Source of the DNA: Oscillospiraceae bacterium
GTDB taxonomy: Bacteria; Bacillota; Clostridia; Oscillospirales; Ruminococcaceae
Direction: 5' to 3'
DNA: 64,000 nucleotides
Assembly: GCA_016281125.1 (NCBI GenBank)
Contig: JAEEIA010000013.1
Span: 1-64,000 of the forward strand
A program made the position numbers and the translations under genes. A model generated the notes under the pieces. That model was not told the origin of the DNA, ran no database searches, and saw only the letters and a list, made by a program, of their open reading frames with translations. Shown piece after piece: positions 1-6,768 of the stretch. The first letter of the stretch is position 1; the number at the start of each line of letters is the position of its first letter.

Positions 1-860
1 GGATCCTCGGTGTAGCCGAAGGATTCGTTGTTCGCAACAGCCTTAACTGCAGCATTGATGCTGTCCTTGGTGATGTTCTCGCCCTTGACAACTGCTACAA
101 GGATGGTGGTAGAGCCTGTCGGAACCGGAACACGCTGAGCAGAGCCGATGAGCTTGCCGTTCAGCTCCGGGATAACCAGACCGATTGCCTTAGCAGCACC
201 GGTGGAGTTCGGGACGATGTTTGCAGCGCCTGCGCGTGCGCGGCGGAGATCACCCTTGCGGTGCGGGCCGTCGAGGATCATCTGGTCGCCGGTGTAAGCG
301 TGAATGGTGCTCATGATACCGGACTGGATCGGAGCGTAGTCATTCAGAGCCTTTGCCATCGGAGCGAGGCAGTTGGTGGTGCAGGAAGCTGCGGAGATGA
401 TGGTATCAGCAGCAGTCAGGGTGTTCTCGTTGACGGAGAAGACGATGGTCGGGAGATCGTTGCCTGCCGGAGCAGAGATAACGACCTTCTTTGCGCCTGC
501 GTTGATGTGAGCCTGGGACTTCTCCTTGGAGCAGTAGAAACCGGTGCACTCCAGAACGACGTCAACACCGATCTCGCCCCACGGCAGCTCAGCAGCGTTT
601 GCCTTTGCGTAGATCTTCAGGGTCTTGCCGTCAACTGTGATGGTGCCGGCCTCGTCGTCTGCGGAAACGGTGTGCAGATTCTCGCCGATGATGCCGCAGT
701 AGCCCTTCTGAGCAGTATCGTACTTCAGCAGGTGTGCGAGCATGGACGGCTTGGTCAGGTCATTGATAGCAACAACCTCGTAGCCCTCTGCGCCGAACAT
801 CTGGCGGAAAGCCAGACGGCCGATACGACCGAAACCATTGATAGCAACTTTAACAGACAT
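1..860 (-). CDS. gapA: Glyceraldehyde-3-phosphate dehydrogenase (3' end outside window)
   Basis: Glycolytic enzyme that oxidises glyceraldehyde-3-phosphate to 1,3-bisphosphoglycerate with NAD and phosphate in the cytoplasm. The reverse-strand reading starts [19 protein letters not shown], a classic NAD-binding Rossmann start, and contains the catalytic-cysteine motif SCTTNCLAP and the motif [12 protein letters not shown]. About 287 codons are present. The frame is open at base 1, so the last 50 or so residues lie outside the window; this is why the gene is missing from the ORF track. The ATG has TTTAGGAGG a few bases upstream. A promoter lies just upstream, and the gene diverges from the prepilin-like gene. 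Confidence 0.97.
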   Translation of the reverse strand, partial: MSVKVAINGFGRIGRLAFRQMFGAEGYEVVAINDLTKPSMLAHLLKYDTAQKGYCGIIGENLHTVSADDEAGTITVDGKTLKIYAKANAAELPWGEIGVDVVLECTGFYCSKEKSQAHINAGAKKVVISAPAGNDLPTIVFSVNENTLTAADTIISAASCTTNCLAPMAKALNDYAPIQSGIMSTIHAYTGDQMILDGPHRKGDLRRARAGAANIVPNSTGAAKAIGLVIPELNGKLIGSAQRVPVPTGSTTILVAVVKGENITKDSINAAVKAVANNESFGYTED

Positions 861-890
861 GGGAATTACCTCCTAAAATTTGATACTTCT

Positions 891-919
891 ATTTTACACC
901 ATTTTCCCGGAAATTGCAA
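891..919 (-). promoter_or_regulatory. Promoter for gapA
   Basis: On the reverse strand TTGCAA (-35) and TAAAAT (-10) are separated by exactly 17 bases and lie about 30 bases upstream of the gapA ATG. Confidence 0.6.
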
Positions 920-1186
920 GCACTTTGACAAAAAAATAACGGGTATCCGGAAAAGAGATTGCTTTTGTACGGTTTGCCCGTCTGCGGTGCGCCAAAACTG
1001 TGCATATTCACAAATCTTGTCAAAACGCTCGCAATTTGCCTGCGGTTCGTGTATAATGGAAGCAGCAAATGTGAACGGAGCGTGCTGCCGGAGTCGGATC
1101 CGGCGCTTTGGTGATATTCGGCATAATGCATAAGGAATGAAAAATGCTTTTGTGAAATCTGTTCTTCATAAATTGTTCATTTTCTA

Positions 1187-1215
1187 TTGACATTTTGATA
1201 AAGATATGCTATACT
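1187..1215 (+). promoter_or_regulatory. Sigma-A promoter for the prepilin-like gene
   Basis: TTGACA, 17-base spacer, TATACT. The leader to the ATG at 1331 is about 110 bases and holds no recognised regulatory RNA. The rest of the 861-1330 gap holds only the gapA promoter. Confidence 0.75.
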
Positions 1216-1330
1216 ATTATTGGTATCGTAGTAAGTTTGCTATATCACTTGATGATTGATCACTTGATATGGACACAATAATATCTGCCTGCGCAGGCTG
1301 TTCTGCGCTGAAAAGGGGGATCTGATCATA

Positions 1331-1993
1331 ATGAAGAAGCAGGAAAAGCGCCTTTCAGGCTTTACGCTGGTCGAAATGGTCATCGTGATGGGTATTATCG
1401 GTATTTTGCTGGCCGTGCTTGTTCCGGCTATGAACGGCTATATCACCAGAAGCCGTCTGAATACCGCAAATGCAAATGCAAAGGTGCTGTTTAATTCGGC
1501 ACAGACCATTATGCAGGAGTATGAGTTCAGAGAGCGTCCGCTGCGCACCTCTGCATTCTACGGCAATACCAAGGCCGGAAACATTGCGTTTACCGGCTGG
1601 AACGGCCAGATTCAGGAGATTCTGCCCGGCGGTGGCGCAGAAGCAGGCTTTGATATTGACCCGGTCAATACGGTCGGCATTGCGGGCGCGGATGCACTTC
1701 CGGGTACATTCGGTTCCCGTCTGGCACGTCTGTTCTCGGAGTTCAATGATACGGCGTGGGCTGTCTGCATTGAGGATTACACCGTGCGCGGTGCGCTCTG
1801 TGCGAGAAACCAGCGTGCCGATGACATCGGCGGTTATCCGCTGCGCGTGACCGAAAGTGCGGGCGACGCAGGCTGTGAGCTGAACACAGCAAGCATCACC
1901 AGCATCAACGGCATCACCTTTGCTTCGATCAAGGCGTACAGCGATCTGGCATGGGGCGATACCCCGGCACCGCCTCCTTCTCCGGAAACCTGA
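1331..1993 (+). CDS. Type IV prepilin-like protein (N-terminal methylation domain)
   Basis: 220 residues. The start has the class III signal: a short basic leader, then G10-FTLVEMV with glutamate at mature position 5, followed by a hydrophobic helix (IVMGIIGILLAVLVPAM). Prepilin peptidase should cut after Gly10 and methylate the new N-terminus. Such proteins form type IV pili or pseudopili at the membrane. The remaining 170 residues resemble no family I can name, and the end is proline-rich (PAPPPSPET). No pilus assembly ATPase, platform protein or peptidase is adjacent, so it is an orphan pilin whose machinery must be elsewhere. A strong promoter precedes it and a hairpin terminator follows. 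Confidence 0.85.
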   Translation: MKKQEKRLSGFTLVEMVIVMGIIGILLAVLVPAMNGYITRSRLNTANANAKVLFNSAQTIMQEYEFRERPLRTSAFYGNTKAGNIAFTGWNGQIQEILPGGGAEAGFDIDPVNTVGIAGADALPGTFGSRLARLFSEFNDTAWAVCIEDYTVRGALCARNQRADDIGGYPLRVTESAGDAGCELNTASITSINGITFASIKAYSDLAWGDTPAPPPSPET

Positions 1994-2018
1994 TCCGTCT
2001 GAAATGAAAACAAACAAA

Positions 2019-2048
2019 AGGACCGGCTGAAAGATGCCGGTCTTTTTC
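2019..2048 (+). terminator. Terminator of prepilin-like gene
   Basis: Stem GACCGGC / GCCGGTC with an eight-base loop, followed by a T-run, 25 bases after the stop codon. Confidence 0.8.
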
Positions 2049-2060
2049 TTGCAGATACAG

Positions 2061-2107
2061 AAAAAATGAGGTGCGCCTGTTTCCGGACGCACCTCTTGCT
2101 TTTTTGT
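2061..2107 (-). terminator. Terminator of patatin gene (probably bidirectional)
   Basis: Stem GAGGTGCG / CGCACCTC flanked by A6 on one side and a T-rich run on the other, so it can act on both strands. It abuts the stop codon of the patatin gene. Confidence 0.75.
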
Positions 2108-3211
2108 TTACCGGTTGCGGAGCTCGCGGACAGCCTCGTACTCTGCAAGCGCTTTCAGCAGCTGCTGCGGCTGAAGCACCCACGCGATACGGACATTGTT
2201 CGCATCCAGGAAGCGGTAATGCACCTGCATACCGATGGTGCGCTGCTGCTGGAGCCGCCAGCCGTCCACCTCGAAAATGTTGTCGTAGAACACATTGCCG
2301 CCGAGTGTCGGGAACTGTACGTTCGGGGCAAAGCTGCTGCTGTATTCCCGCAGGAATCCTGCCAGCAATGCGGAATTCGGGAACAGACGCTGCATCTTTT
2401 CGGTCAGGAGCGCATTGATCTCCTCCTTGCTCTGCGGCATGCCGTCCAGCCCGTCCAGCTGGGATTTTGCATCGTTATAGCCCTGCTCCAGTCCCGCACG
2501 GATCTTATCCTGCGTGAAGTTCAGCGTGCCGGTCAGCAGATTGCCCATCGGGCGCAGCGGCTTGATCAGCGTGAAATTGCAGTCCGGATACTGCTGGGTC
2601 AGATTGCCGTTGCCGACACCGGAACCGCCGTACAGCGAAAGATTCGGCTTGAGCGTTACTGCAATCATCTCTCTGTGACCCTGCGAATAAACAGGCTGGA
2701 TGCAGAGGTCGCCCTCCGGGGTGACGCTGCCGTCCATCAGGTCGCGGCCGAGATAGCGCTCCGGCGCATAGATATGCGGAATCGCAGAGGAAGCGAGCAG
2801 CAGCGTGCGCACGGAATCGCGCGGCAGACCGTTCAGCTCGTAGAAAACAGGCTGATTTGCCTCAATATCATGTACGCAGACATGGACGCGGATCCCGGAT
2901 TCGCTGATGCGCTCCAGCGGGAGCTGATTGATCAGACGGATCAGGCCGTCCCGCGAGAAGAATGCACCGTCAGAGCCCTTGGCCAGCAGGTCGGAGGGCT
3001 GAATCTGTTCCCACATGTGCCGGGCATATTCCCAGTCCCCGAGTGCAAACAGCACGGCATTCAGTGCGCCGACCGAGCAGCCCGCGGCCGCGGAAATGTC
3101 CGTCAGCTTGCCGGCTTCTGCCAGTGCGCGCCATGCGCCGATCTGGAATGCACCCTTTGCACCGCCGCCGCCGAGCAGCAGAGCAGTCGGTTTGGTTCGA
3201 TTCTGTTCCAT
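2108..3211 (-). CDS. Patatin-like phospholipase
   Basis: 367-residue serine acyl hydrolase predicted to release fatty acids from membrane lipids. The oxyanion-hole loop GGGGAKGAFQIG is at residues 14-25, the nucleophile elbow GCSVG has Ser46, and the second member of the Ser-Asp dyad is in MDGS (Asp160). No signal peptide is present, so it is probably cytoplasmic. The ORF track begins 33 codons upstream inside the promoter region; I chose ATG 3211 because CGAAAGGAGA sits directly before it and the glycine loop is then at the usual N-terminal place. It is a single-gene unit with its own promoter and terminator. Confidence 0.92.
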   Translation of the reverse strand: MEQNRTKPTALLLGGGGAKGAFQIGAWRALAEAGKLTDISAAAGCSVGALNAVLFALGDWEYARHMWEQIQPSDLLAKGSDGAFFSRDGLIRLINQLPLERISESGIRVHVCVHDIEANQPVFYELNGLPRDSVRTLLLASSAIPHIYAPERYLGRDLMDGSVTPEGDLCIQPVYSQGHREMIAVTLKPNLSLYGGSGVGNGNLTQQYPDCNFTLIKPLRPMGNLLTGTLNFTQDKIRAGLEQGYNDAKSQLDGLDGMPQSKEEINALLTEKMQRLFPNSALLAGFLREYSSSFAPNVQFPTLGGNVFYDNIFEVDGWRLQQQRTIGMQVHYRFLDANNVRIAWVLQPQQLLKALAEYEAVRELRNR

Positions 3212-3271
3212 GTTGATTCTCCTTTCGTTGGGGTCAGAAACTGTTGTGAAAGCGGTGTTGCCGCTGATGTT

Positions 3272-3300
3272 ATCATAGCATGATATGAACCGTTTGTCAA
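3272..3300 (-). promoter_or_regulatory. Promoter for patatin gene
   Basis: Reverse strand TTGACA, 17-base spacer, TATGAT, about 60 bases upstream of the chosen ATG. This excludes the longer ORF-track start, which would lie upstream of the -10. Confidence 0.75.
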
Positions 3301-3340
3301 GTATCTTCATTTTAATTTTTGATGAAGAAACATGAAGAAA

Positions 3341-3368
3341 AAATGCACGGCTAGAAAACCGTGCATTT
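3341..3368 (-). terminator. Orphan terminator-like hairpin
   Basis: AAATGCACGG / CCGTGCATTT with an eight-base loop. On the reverse strand it is followed by a T-rich run. The only reverse gene upstream is the metallophosphoesterase ending at 3858, 490 bases away. It may be that gene's original terminator, displaced by the hairpin-rich stretch between them. Confidence 0.55.
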
Positions 3369-3857
3369 CAGAACTTCTATTTCAGAAGGGATATGAAGCG
3401 AAGCACTCCCAATAAGGCTACATGAGAGAATCAAGCATCATTTCTCCCAACGAAACGGGGGTGACAACCCAGGGGGACAAGGGGAAACTCGCTGCGCTCG
3501 CATTCCCCCTATCCCCCTAAGTTTTCGCGCCCGAGCTATTACTCCCCTCGCCCTTTCTCACAAAATGAAGCTGAGCGCACAGAGAGGGAGAGGAATAAGG
3601 AAAGAGAGTGTGAGGGAAAACCTTAAGGGAGAGGGGGAGACCGGAGCGAAGCGACGACTTCCCCTCTCTCTTATGGTTGTCCCTCACGATTCGCACCTCG
3701 CGCTCAAGTAAATCCAATCATGGACAAAACGATCAAGCGAGGATGACTGAAAACACTATGATATATCCCGATTTATCTGAGCAACATAATCCTAAAAAGC
3801 TTTCAGAATATCCGTTAATACGCGGAAAACAACCGTCAGCAGGAAGCCGGCGTCCGT
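3369..3857. repeat. Non-coding stretch rich in long imperfect inverted repeats
   Basis: No convincing gene. Two long stem-loops are visible. The arms CCCAGGGGGACAAGGGGAA (3468-3486) and 3503-3521 pair with three mismatches around a loop containing GCTGCGCTCG. The arms at 3624-3639 and 3658-3673 pair with two G-T-type mismatches around a loop containing GAGCGAAGCGAC. The two units share purine-rich 5' arms and a GAGCG-type loop, and look like copies of one palindromic element. Composition is unlike the flanking genes. Confidence 0.55.
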
Positions 3858-4631
3858 TCAGATCAGTCCGAGCTGCCGCTCATTCATAACGGTCTGGAAC
3901 ATCACCGCAAGGAGATATTCCGGAATGAAAGTGTCCATATGCAGATGTCCGCAGAACCATGCGCGGTAGCGGACGGTTTTCAGAATTGTATCCAGAAAAA
4001 AGGCGGTGCGGTCCGGCACACAGCGCTCCATGCTGTTCGCGTTATGCAGCAGCTGCCGCATGATGCTGTCCGGCGGCGTGTGCGTCAGGATGTAGTCCAC
4101 CTGATTGCTGCATGTCGCCAGATTGTGGTATGCGCGGGCAATCTCGTCCGGCTGTGCAGTTTCCGCTGCCCACCAGTTCAGTCCCTCAGTGCGGTATTCA
4201 CGGTCATGCGAGGCCGCGCCGCCGAAGGTGAAGATCCGCTTACCGTCAATCGCGTAAATCTCGCCGCGCATCAGATGAATTACGTTTTTCGCATCCGGGT
4301 GAACGTGTACTCTTCCGCCGAACATTTTGGTGATCGGCTGCCGTTTCCAGAAGGTGTGATTATCATGGTTGCCGTCAATCCAGAGCACCGTGAACGGCTT
4401 TTTTTTCAGAAAGTTGATCCACTTGTCATAGTCCGCATTGTATTCGCCCGAATTTTTCTTCTTTTTCTTTTTCTTCTTTTTGCGGTCATCGTCGAAAAAG
4501 GGCAGTCCGAAGTCACCCAGAATAATCAGATAATCGTCCTCACCCGGCAGGCCGCAGGTGTTGCGCAGATTCTTGTTTGCGAGCTTTTGCATGTCAATGC
4601 CGCCGTGCGTGTCACCGGTGAAGTAGATCAT
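3858..4631 (-). CDS. Calcineurin-like metallophosphoesterase with poly-lysine insert
   Basis: 257 residues. Metal-binding motifs appear in family order: GDTHG (residues 6-10), GDFG (39-42), GNHD, a THTPP histidine and GHLH near the C-terminus. This is a two-metal phosphatase/phosphodiesterase fold, probably cytoplasmic; the substrate is unknown. Residues 51-59 are nine consecutive lysines (AAG/AAA codons), placed between the GDFG and GNHD metal sites, where the family has a surface loop. Start ATG 4631 is chosen because CAGAAAGGAA lies upstream and it gives MIYFTGDTHG, the normal family start; the ORF track adds 32 unsupported residues. Confidence 0.88.
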   Translation of the reverse strand: MIYFTGDTHGGIDMQKLANKNLRNTCGLPGEDDYLIILGDFGLPFFDDDRKKKKKKKKKNSGEYNADYDKWINFLKKKPFTVLWIDGNHDNHTFWKRQPITKMFGGRVHVHPDAKNVIHLMRGEIYAIDGKRIFTFGGAASHDREYRTEGLNWWAAETAQPDEIARAYHNLATCSNQVDYILTHTPPDSIMRQLLHNANSMERCVPDRTAFFLDTILKTVRYRAWFCGHLHMDTFIPEYLLAVMFQTVMNERQLGLI

Positions 4632-4722
4632 GACCGATTGTTCCTTTCTGAAAAATCTGCGCAAACGATACGAAAACAGCGCGCTGCATTGCTGCGCGGC
4701 AGTATCGCTCTGCGCTGCCTTA

Positions 4723-4751
4723 ATCATAGCATATTTTTTTCAGAATTGCAA
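4723..4751 (-). promoter_or_regulatory. Promoter for metallophosphoesterase
   Basis: Reverse strand TTGCAA, 17 bases, TATGAT, about 90 bases upstream of the chosen start. It overlaps the region just before the tRNA-Trp promoter on the other strand. Confidence 0.6.
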
Positions 4752-4796
4752 GTGTTTGACGGGATCTGCCGCCGCAAAAATATTTCGTTCCCCCTC

Positions 4797-4825
4797 TTGA
4801 CAAATCTGTGCAGATATGGTATAAT
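4797..4825 (+). promoter_or_regulatory. Promoter for tRNA-Trp
   Basis: Consensus TTGACA, 17 bases, TATAAT, ending about 18 bases before the mature tRNA. Confidence 0.85.
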
Positions 4826-4843
4826 AAGCAAGTCGTCAGACAT

Positions 4844-4919
4844 AGGGGTATAGCTCAGCTGGTAGAGCAACGGACTCCAAATCCGTGTGCCGAGGGTTCG
4901 ATTCCTTCTGCCCCTGCCA
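4844..4919 (+). tRNA. trnW: tRNA-Trp (CCA anticodon)
   Basis: 76-nt cloverleaf. The acceptor stem AGGGGTA / TGCCCCT pairs fully with one wobble. The D-arm has GCTCAGCTGGTAGAGC, the anticodon loop is CTCCAAA with CCA for tryptophan, the T-loop is TTCGATT, the discriminator is G, and CCA is encoded. It has its own promoter and terminator. Confidence 0.97.
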
Positions 4920-4925
4920 TAGCAG

Positions 4926-4971
4926 AAACGTCGTAGATACGTGAAAAATTCGTATCTACGACGTTTTTCTT
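4926..4971 (+). terminator. Terminator of tRNA-Trp
   Basis: Perfect 16-bp stem (AAACGTCGTAGATACG and its complement) with a nine-base loop, running into TTTTTCTT. Confidence 0.93.
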
Positions 4972-5295
4972 ATATTCTGAAATACGTTGGAAATGCTGAT
5001 TTTGCACCCAAAATTCCCTATTTTACCCCCGATTTCTGCCAAAATCACACGAAATCACACGGAGTTACAGGGCACGGAATCATCGGTATCAGGCCCCAAA
5101 CAGCACATGCCCGCCTAGCGAACGGCGGCGAAAATCACACGGCGTGTGACCGGAAACGGCTGCTGTAAAATAATCAATCTGGATTGATTGATATTATGGC
5201 AGAATGTGGTATACTGATATCAGCTTACGATATTCATCTTTTAAGAATGGTGTTGCCTATACACATAGAAATATTTATTACGGAAGTGATAATTA

Positions 5296-5674
5296 ATGCA
5301 CGCGATCATTCGTCAGGGTAATGGAAAATACTATATTTCTGCCGTGTTCGGATATTATAGAGATATCTCAGCAGCGGATTACTATGAAAGTAATCCCTAC
5401 TGGATTGTCTGGGATGCTGAAATGAAGCATCTTATCAGATGGTTGGCTATGACCCCCAATACTAAATCAGTTCTTACCGAAAGGCGACTGCAATGCTGAC
5501 GGCAGCTTCACGATCGTCGACGTCATCCTTCTGCAAAAATGGCTTCTTACCGTTCCGGATACAGAACTTGCAGACTGGCCTTCCTGTGATTTATTCAGAG
5601 ACGGAAAACTGAATGCGATTGATCTGAGTCTCATGAAACGGGAATTGTTAGGCAGTCAGCAAGAAGGGCCTTGA
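5296..5674 (+). pseudogene. Frameshifted dockerin protein gene (fragment)
   Basis: The ORF track shows a 67-residue protein ending in LAMTPNTKSVLTERRLQC. One frame over, starting at the C5 run at 5453-5457, the sequence reads on as TPILNQFLPKGDCNADG and then a complete type I dockerin. That dockerin has two calcium loops (GDCNADGSFTIVDVILLQKW and FRDGKLNAIDLSLMKREL) and stops at 5672-5674. Removing one C restores a single reading frame of about 126 residues. No signal peptide is seen. A short open stretch upstream (about 5200-5292, NGVAYTHRNIYYGSD) looks like more of the same protein cut off by a stop, so this is probably the remnant of a larger cellulosomal enzyme. The 4972-5295 stretch otherwise holds nothing I recognise. 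Confidence 0.75.
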
Positions 5675-5842
5675 AGAATGTGAGGGCATTCCCGGAAATA
5701 CCGGATGAAAAAGAAAGGGAGTCCGTGAAGGGCTCTCTTTCTTGCACTCATTTTCCTGTTTCCTGATCGTATTCCCGCAGAAAATCTGTCATAAAGCTGT
5801 GCCGTCTGGCTGCAATTAGTTTTGCGGCATCCGTATTCATCT
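5632..5842. repeat. 211-bp direct repeat, copy A
   Basis: Runs from the last codons of the dockerin gene (CATGAAACGGGAATT) across the terminator and into the C-terminal codons of the HD hydrolase (CCGTATTCATCT). Copy B lies at 9021-9231 in the same orientation, has the same length, and is roughly 85% identical by eye. Confidence 0.9.
5711..5743. terminator. Bidirectional terminator between dockerin remnant and HD gene
   Basis: AAGAAAGGGAGTCC pairs with GGGCTCTCTTTCTT around GTGAA, with G-T pairs. Adenines precede and T-rich sequence follows, serving the two convergent genes. Confidence 0.75.
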
Positions 5843-6326
5843 GGTCTTTCAGAAGCAGCAGTTTGTCATAGAAATGCTGGATGGATTCATCGAGCGACCT
5901 TCCCACTTTGCCGCCGTAAGCAAAGGTTCGGGCAATTCCGATTGCGCCGAGTGCATCCAGTCGGTCTGCATCCTGAACAATCTTTCCTTCCGATGTTTCG
6001 GGCGTCCTGCCCTTGTTTTTGCTGAACGAAACAACATTGATCGTATCACAGATTCGTTCGATTGTTTCATCAGGCAGTTCATATTCCCTTAAAAATGCCC
6101 TGGCATTTGCATTGTTTTCCGTTTTGAACAGCTTATGGTCATCCACATCGTGCAGCAGCGCGGCTGACAGCGTCACAAAGCGATCCGCCTCCGGATAAGA
6201 TTCCAGAATCAACTGTGCGTTTTTGTATACTCTCAGTGTATGCAGCGCATCATGCCCGTCTGAATTTCCTGCAAACAGCCGCTCCGTATATTTCATTGCC
6301 TGCTGTATGATTTCATCCTGTAACAT
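5748..6326 (-). CDS. HD-domain phosphohydrolase
   Basis: 192-residue metal-dependent phosphohydrolase of the HD superfamily, resembling the YedJ-like group. Metal ligands are visible as GHDALHT, LLHDVDDHK (the HD pair) and DADRLDALGAIG. The reaction is likely hydrolysis of a phosphate ester or nucleotide; the substrate is unknown. It is soluble with no signal peptide. It starts at ATG 6326 with AAAGGGGC upstream and has a consensus promoter. The last codons and terminator fall in the 211-bp repeat, and a truncated second copy of its C-terminus is at 9137-9231. Confidence 0.88.
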   Translation of the reverse strand: MLQDEIIQQAMKYTERLFAGNSDGHDALHTLRVYKNAQLILESYPEADRFVTLSAALLHDVDDHKLFKTENNANARAFLREYELPDETIERICDTINVVSFSKNKGRTPETSEGKIVQDADRLDALGAIGIARTFAYGGKVGRSLDESIQHFYDKLLLLKDQMNTDAAKLIAARRHSFMTDFLREYDQETGK

Positions 6327-6390
6327 GAAAAAGCCCCTTTCCTGAAATACAAAAGGCAGAATATCCCCGAAATCTCACTTTTTAATTGCC

Positions 6391-6419
6391 ATTATACCCC
6401 GAAATCGCGCTTTTGTCAA
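6391..6419 (-). promoter_or_regulatory. Promoter for HD hydrolase
   Basis: Reverse strand TTGACA, 17 bases, TATAAT: a full consensus match. Confidence 0.85.
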
Positions 6420-6687
6420 CATCCTTTATTCAAATCAAGTATGCATTCGGCATCACCCGGCTTCATTTGCTTTTCTCATTCATTTTCTTGGAATAACCCC
6501 TTGACAATCTGCCAATCATTCTGATTCTTGCTGTTAGGCTTGTCTGGTATTTGAATGCTTTCATCAGCGGTGATACAAGACATCGTCCTGTTACCGCAAT
6601 ATAATCTGAATTATAATAATCTAAATTCTATTATTTTCAGAAGGATTGGATTGACCCGGAATTGTTGGGATATTCTGGTACATATTC

Positions 6688-6716
6688 TTCACAAAAATGA
6701 TAAAATGTGATATAAT
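6688..6716 (+). promoter_or_regulatory. Promoter for heparinase-like dockerin gene
   Basis: TTCACA, 17 bases, TATAAT, about 50 bases before the ATG at 6769. In the rest of the 6420-6687 gap I see only an isolated TTGACA at 6501 without a -10; its surroundings resemble the promoter region before 9341. Confidence 0.65.
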
Positions 6717-6768
6717 AAAAGCATAAGTGCGGGTTTTCGCTGTTGAACCGGGTTTACGGAGGTGTGTT

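Noticed and set aside
261-1133. 290-residue forward ORF
   Set aside because: Shadow of gapA, which is absent from the track only because its end is outside the window.
4941-5168. 75-residue ORF after tRNA-Trp; possible integration remnant
   Set aside because: It begins inside the tRNA terminator and has no family features; no tRNA 3'-end duplication was found nearby.
6501-6529. TTGACA at 6501 as an additional promoter
   Set aside because: No acceptable -10 at 16-18 bases; it may be a decayed copy of the 9341 promoter region.
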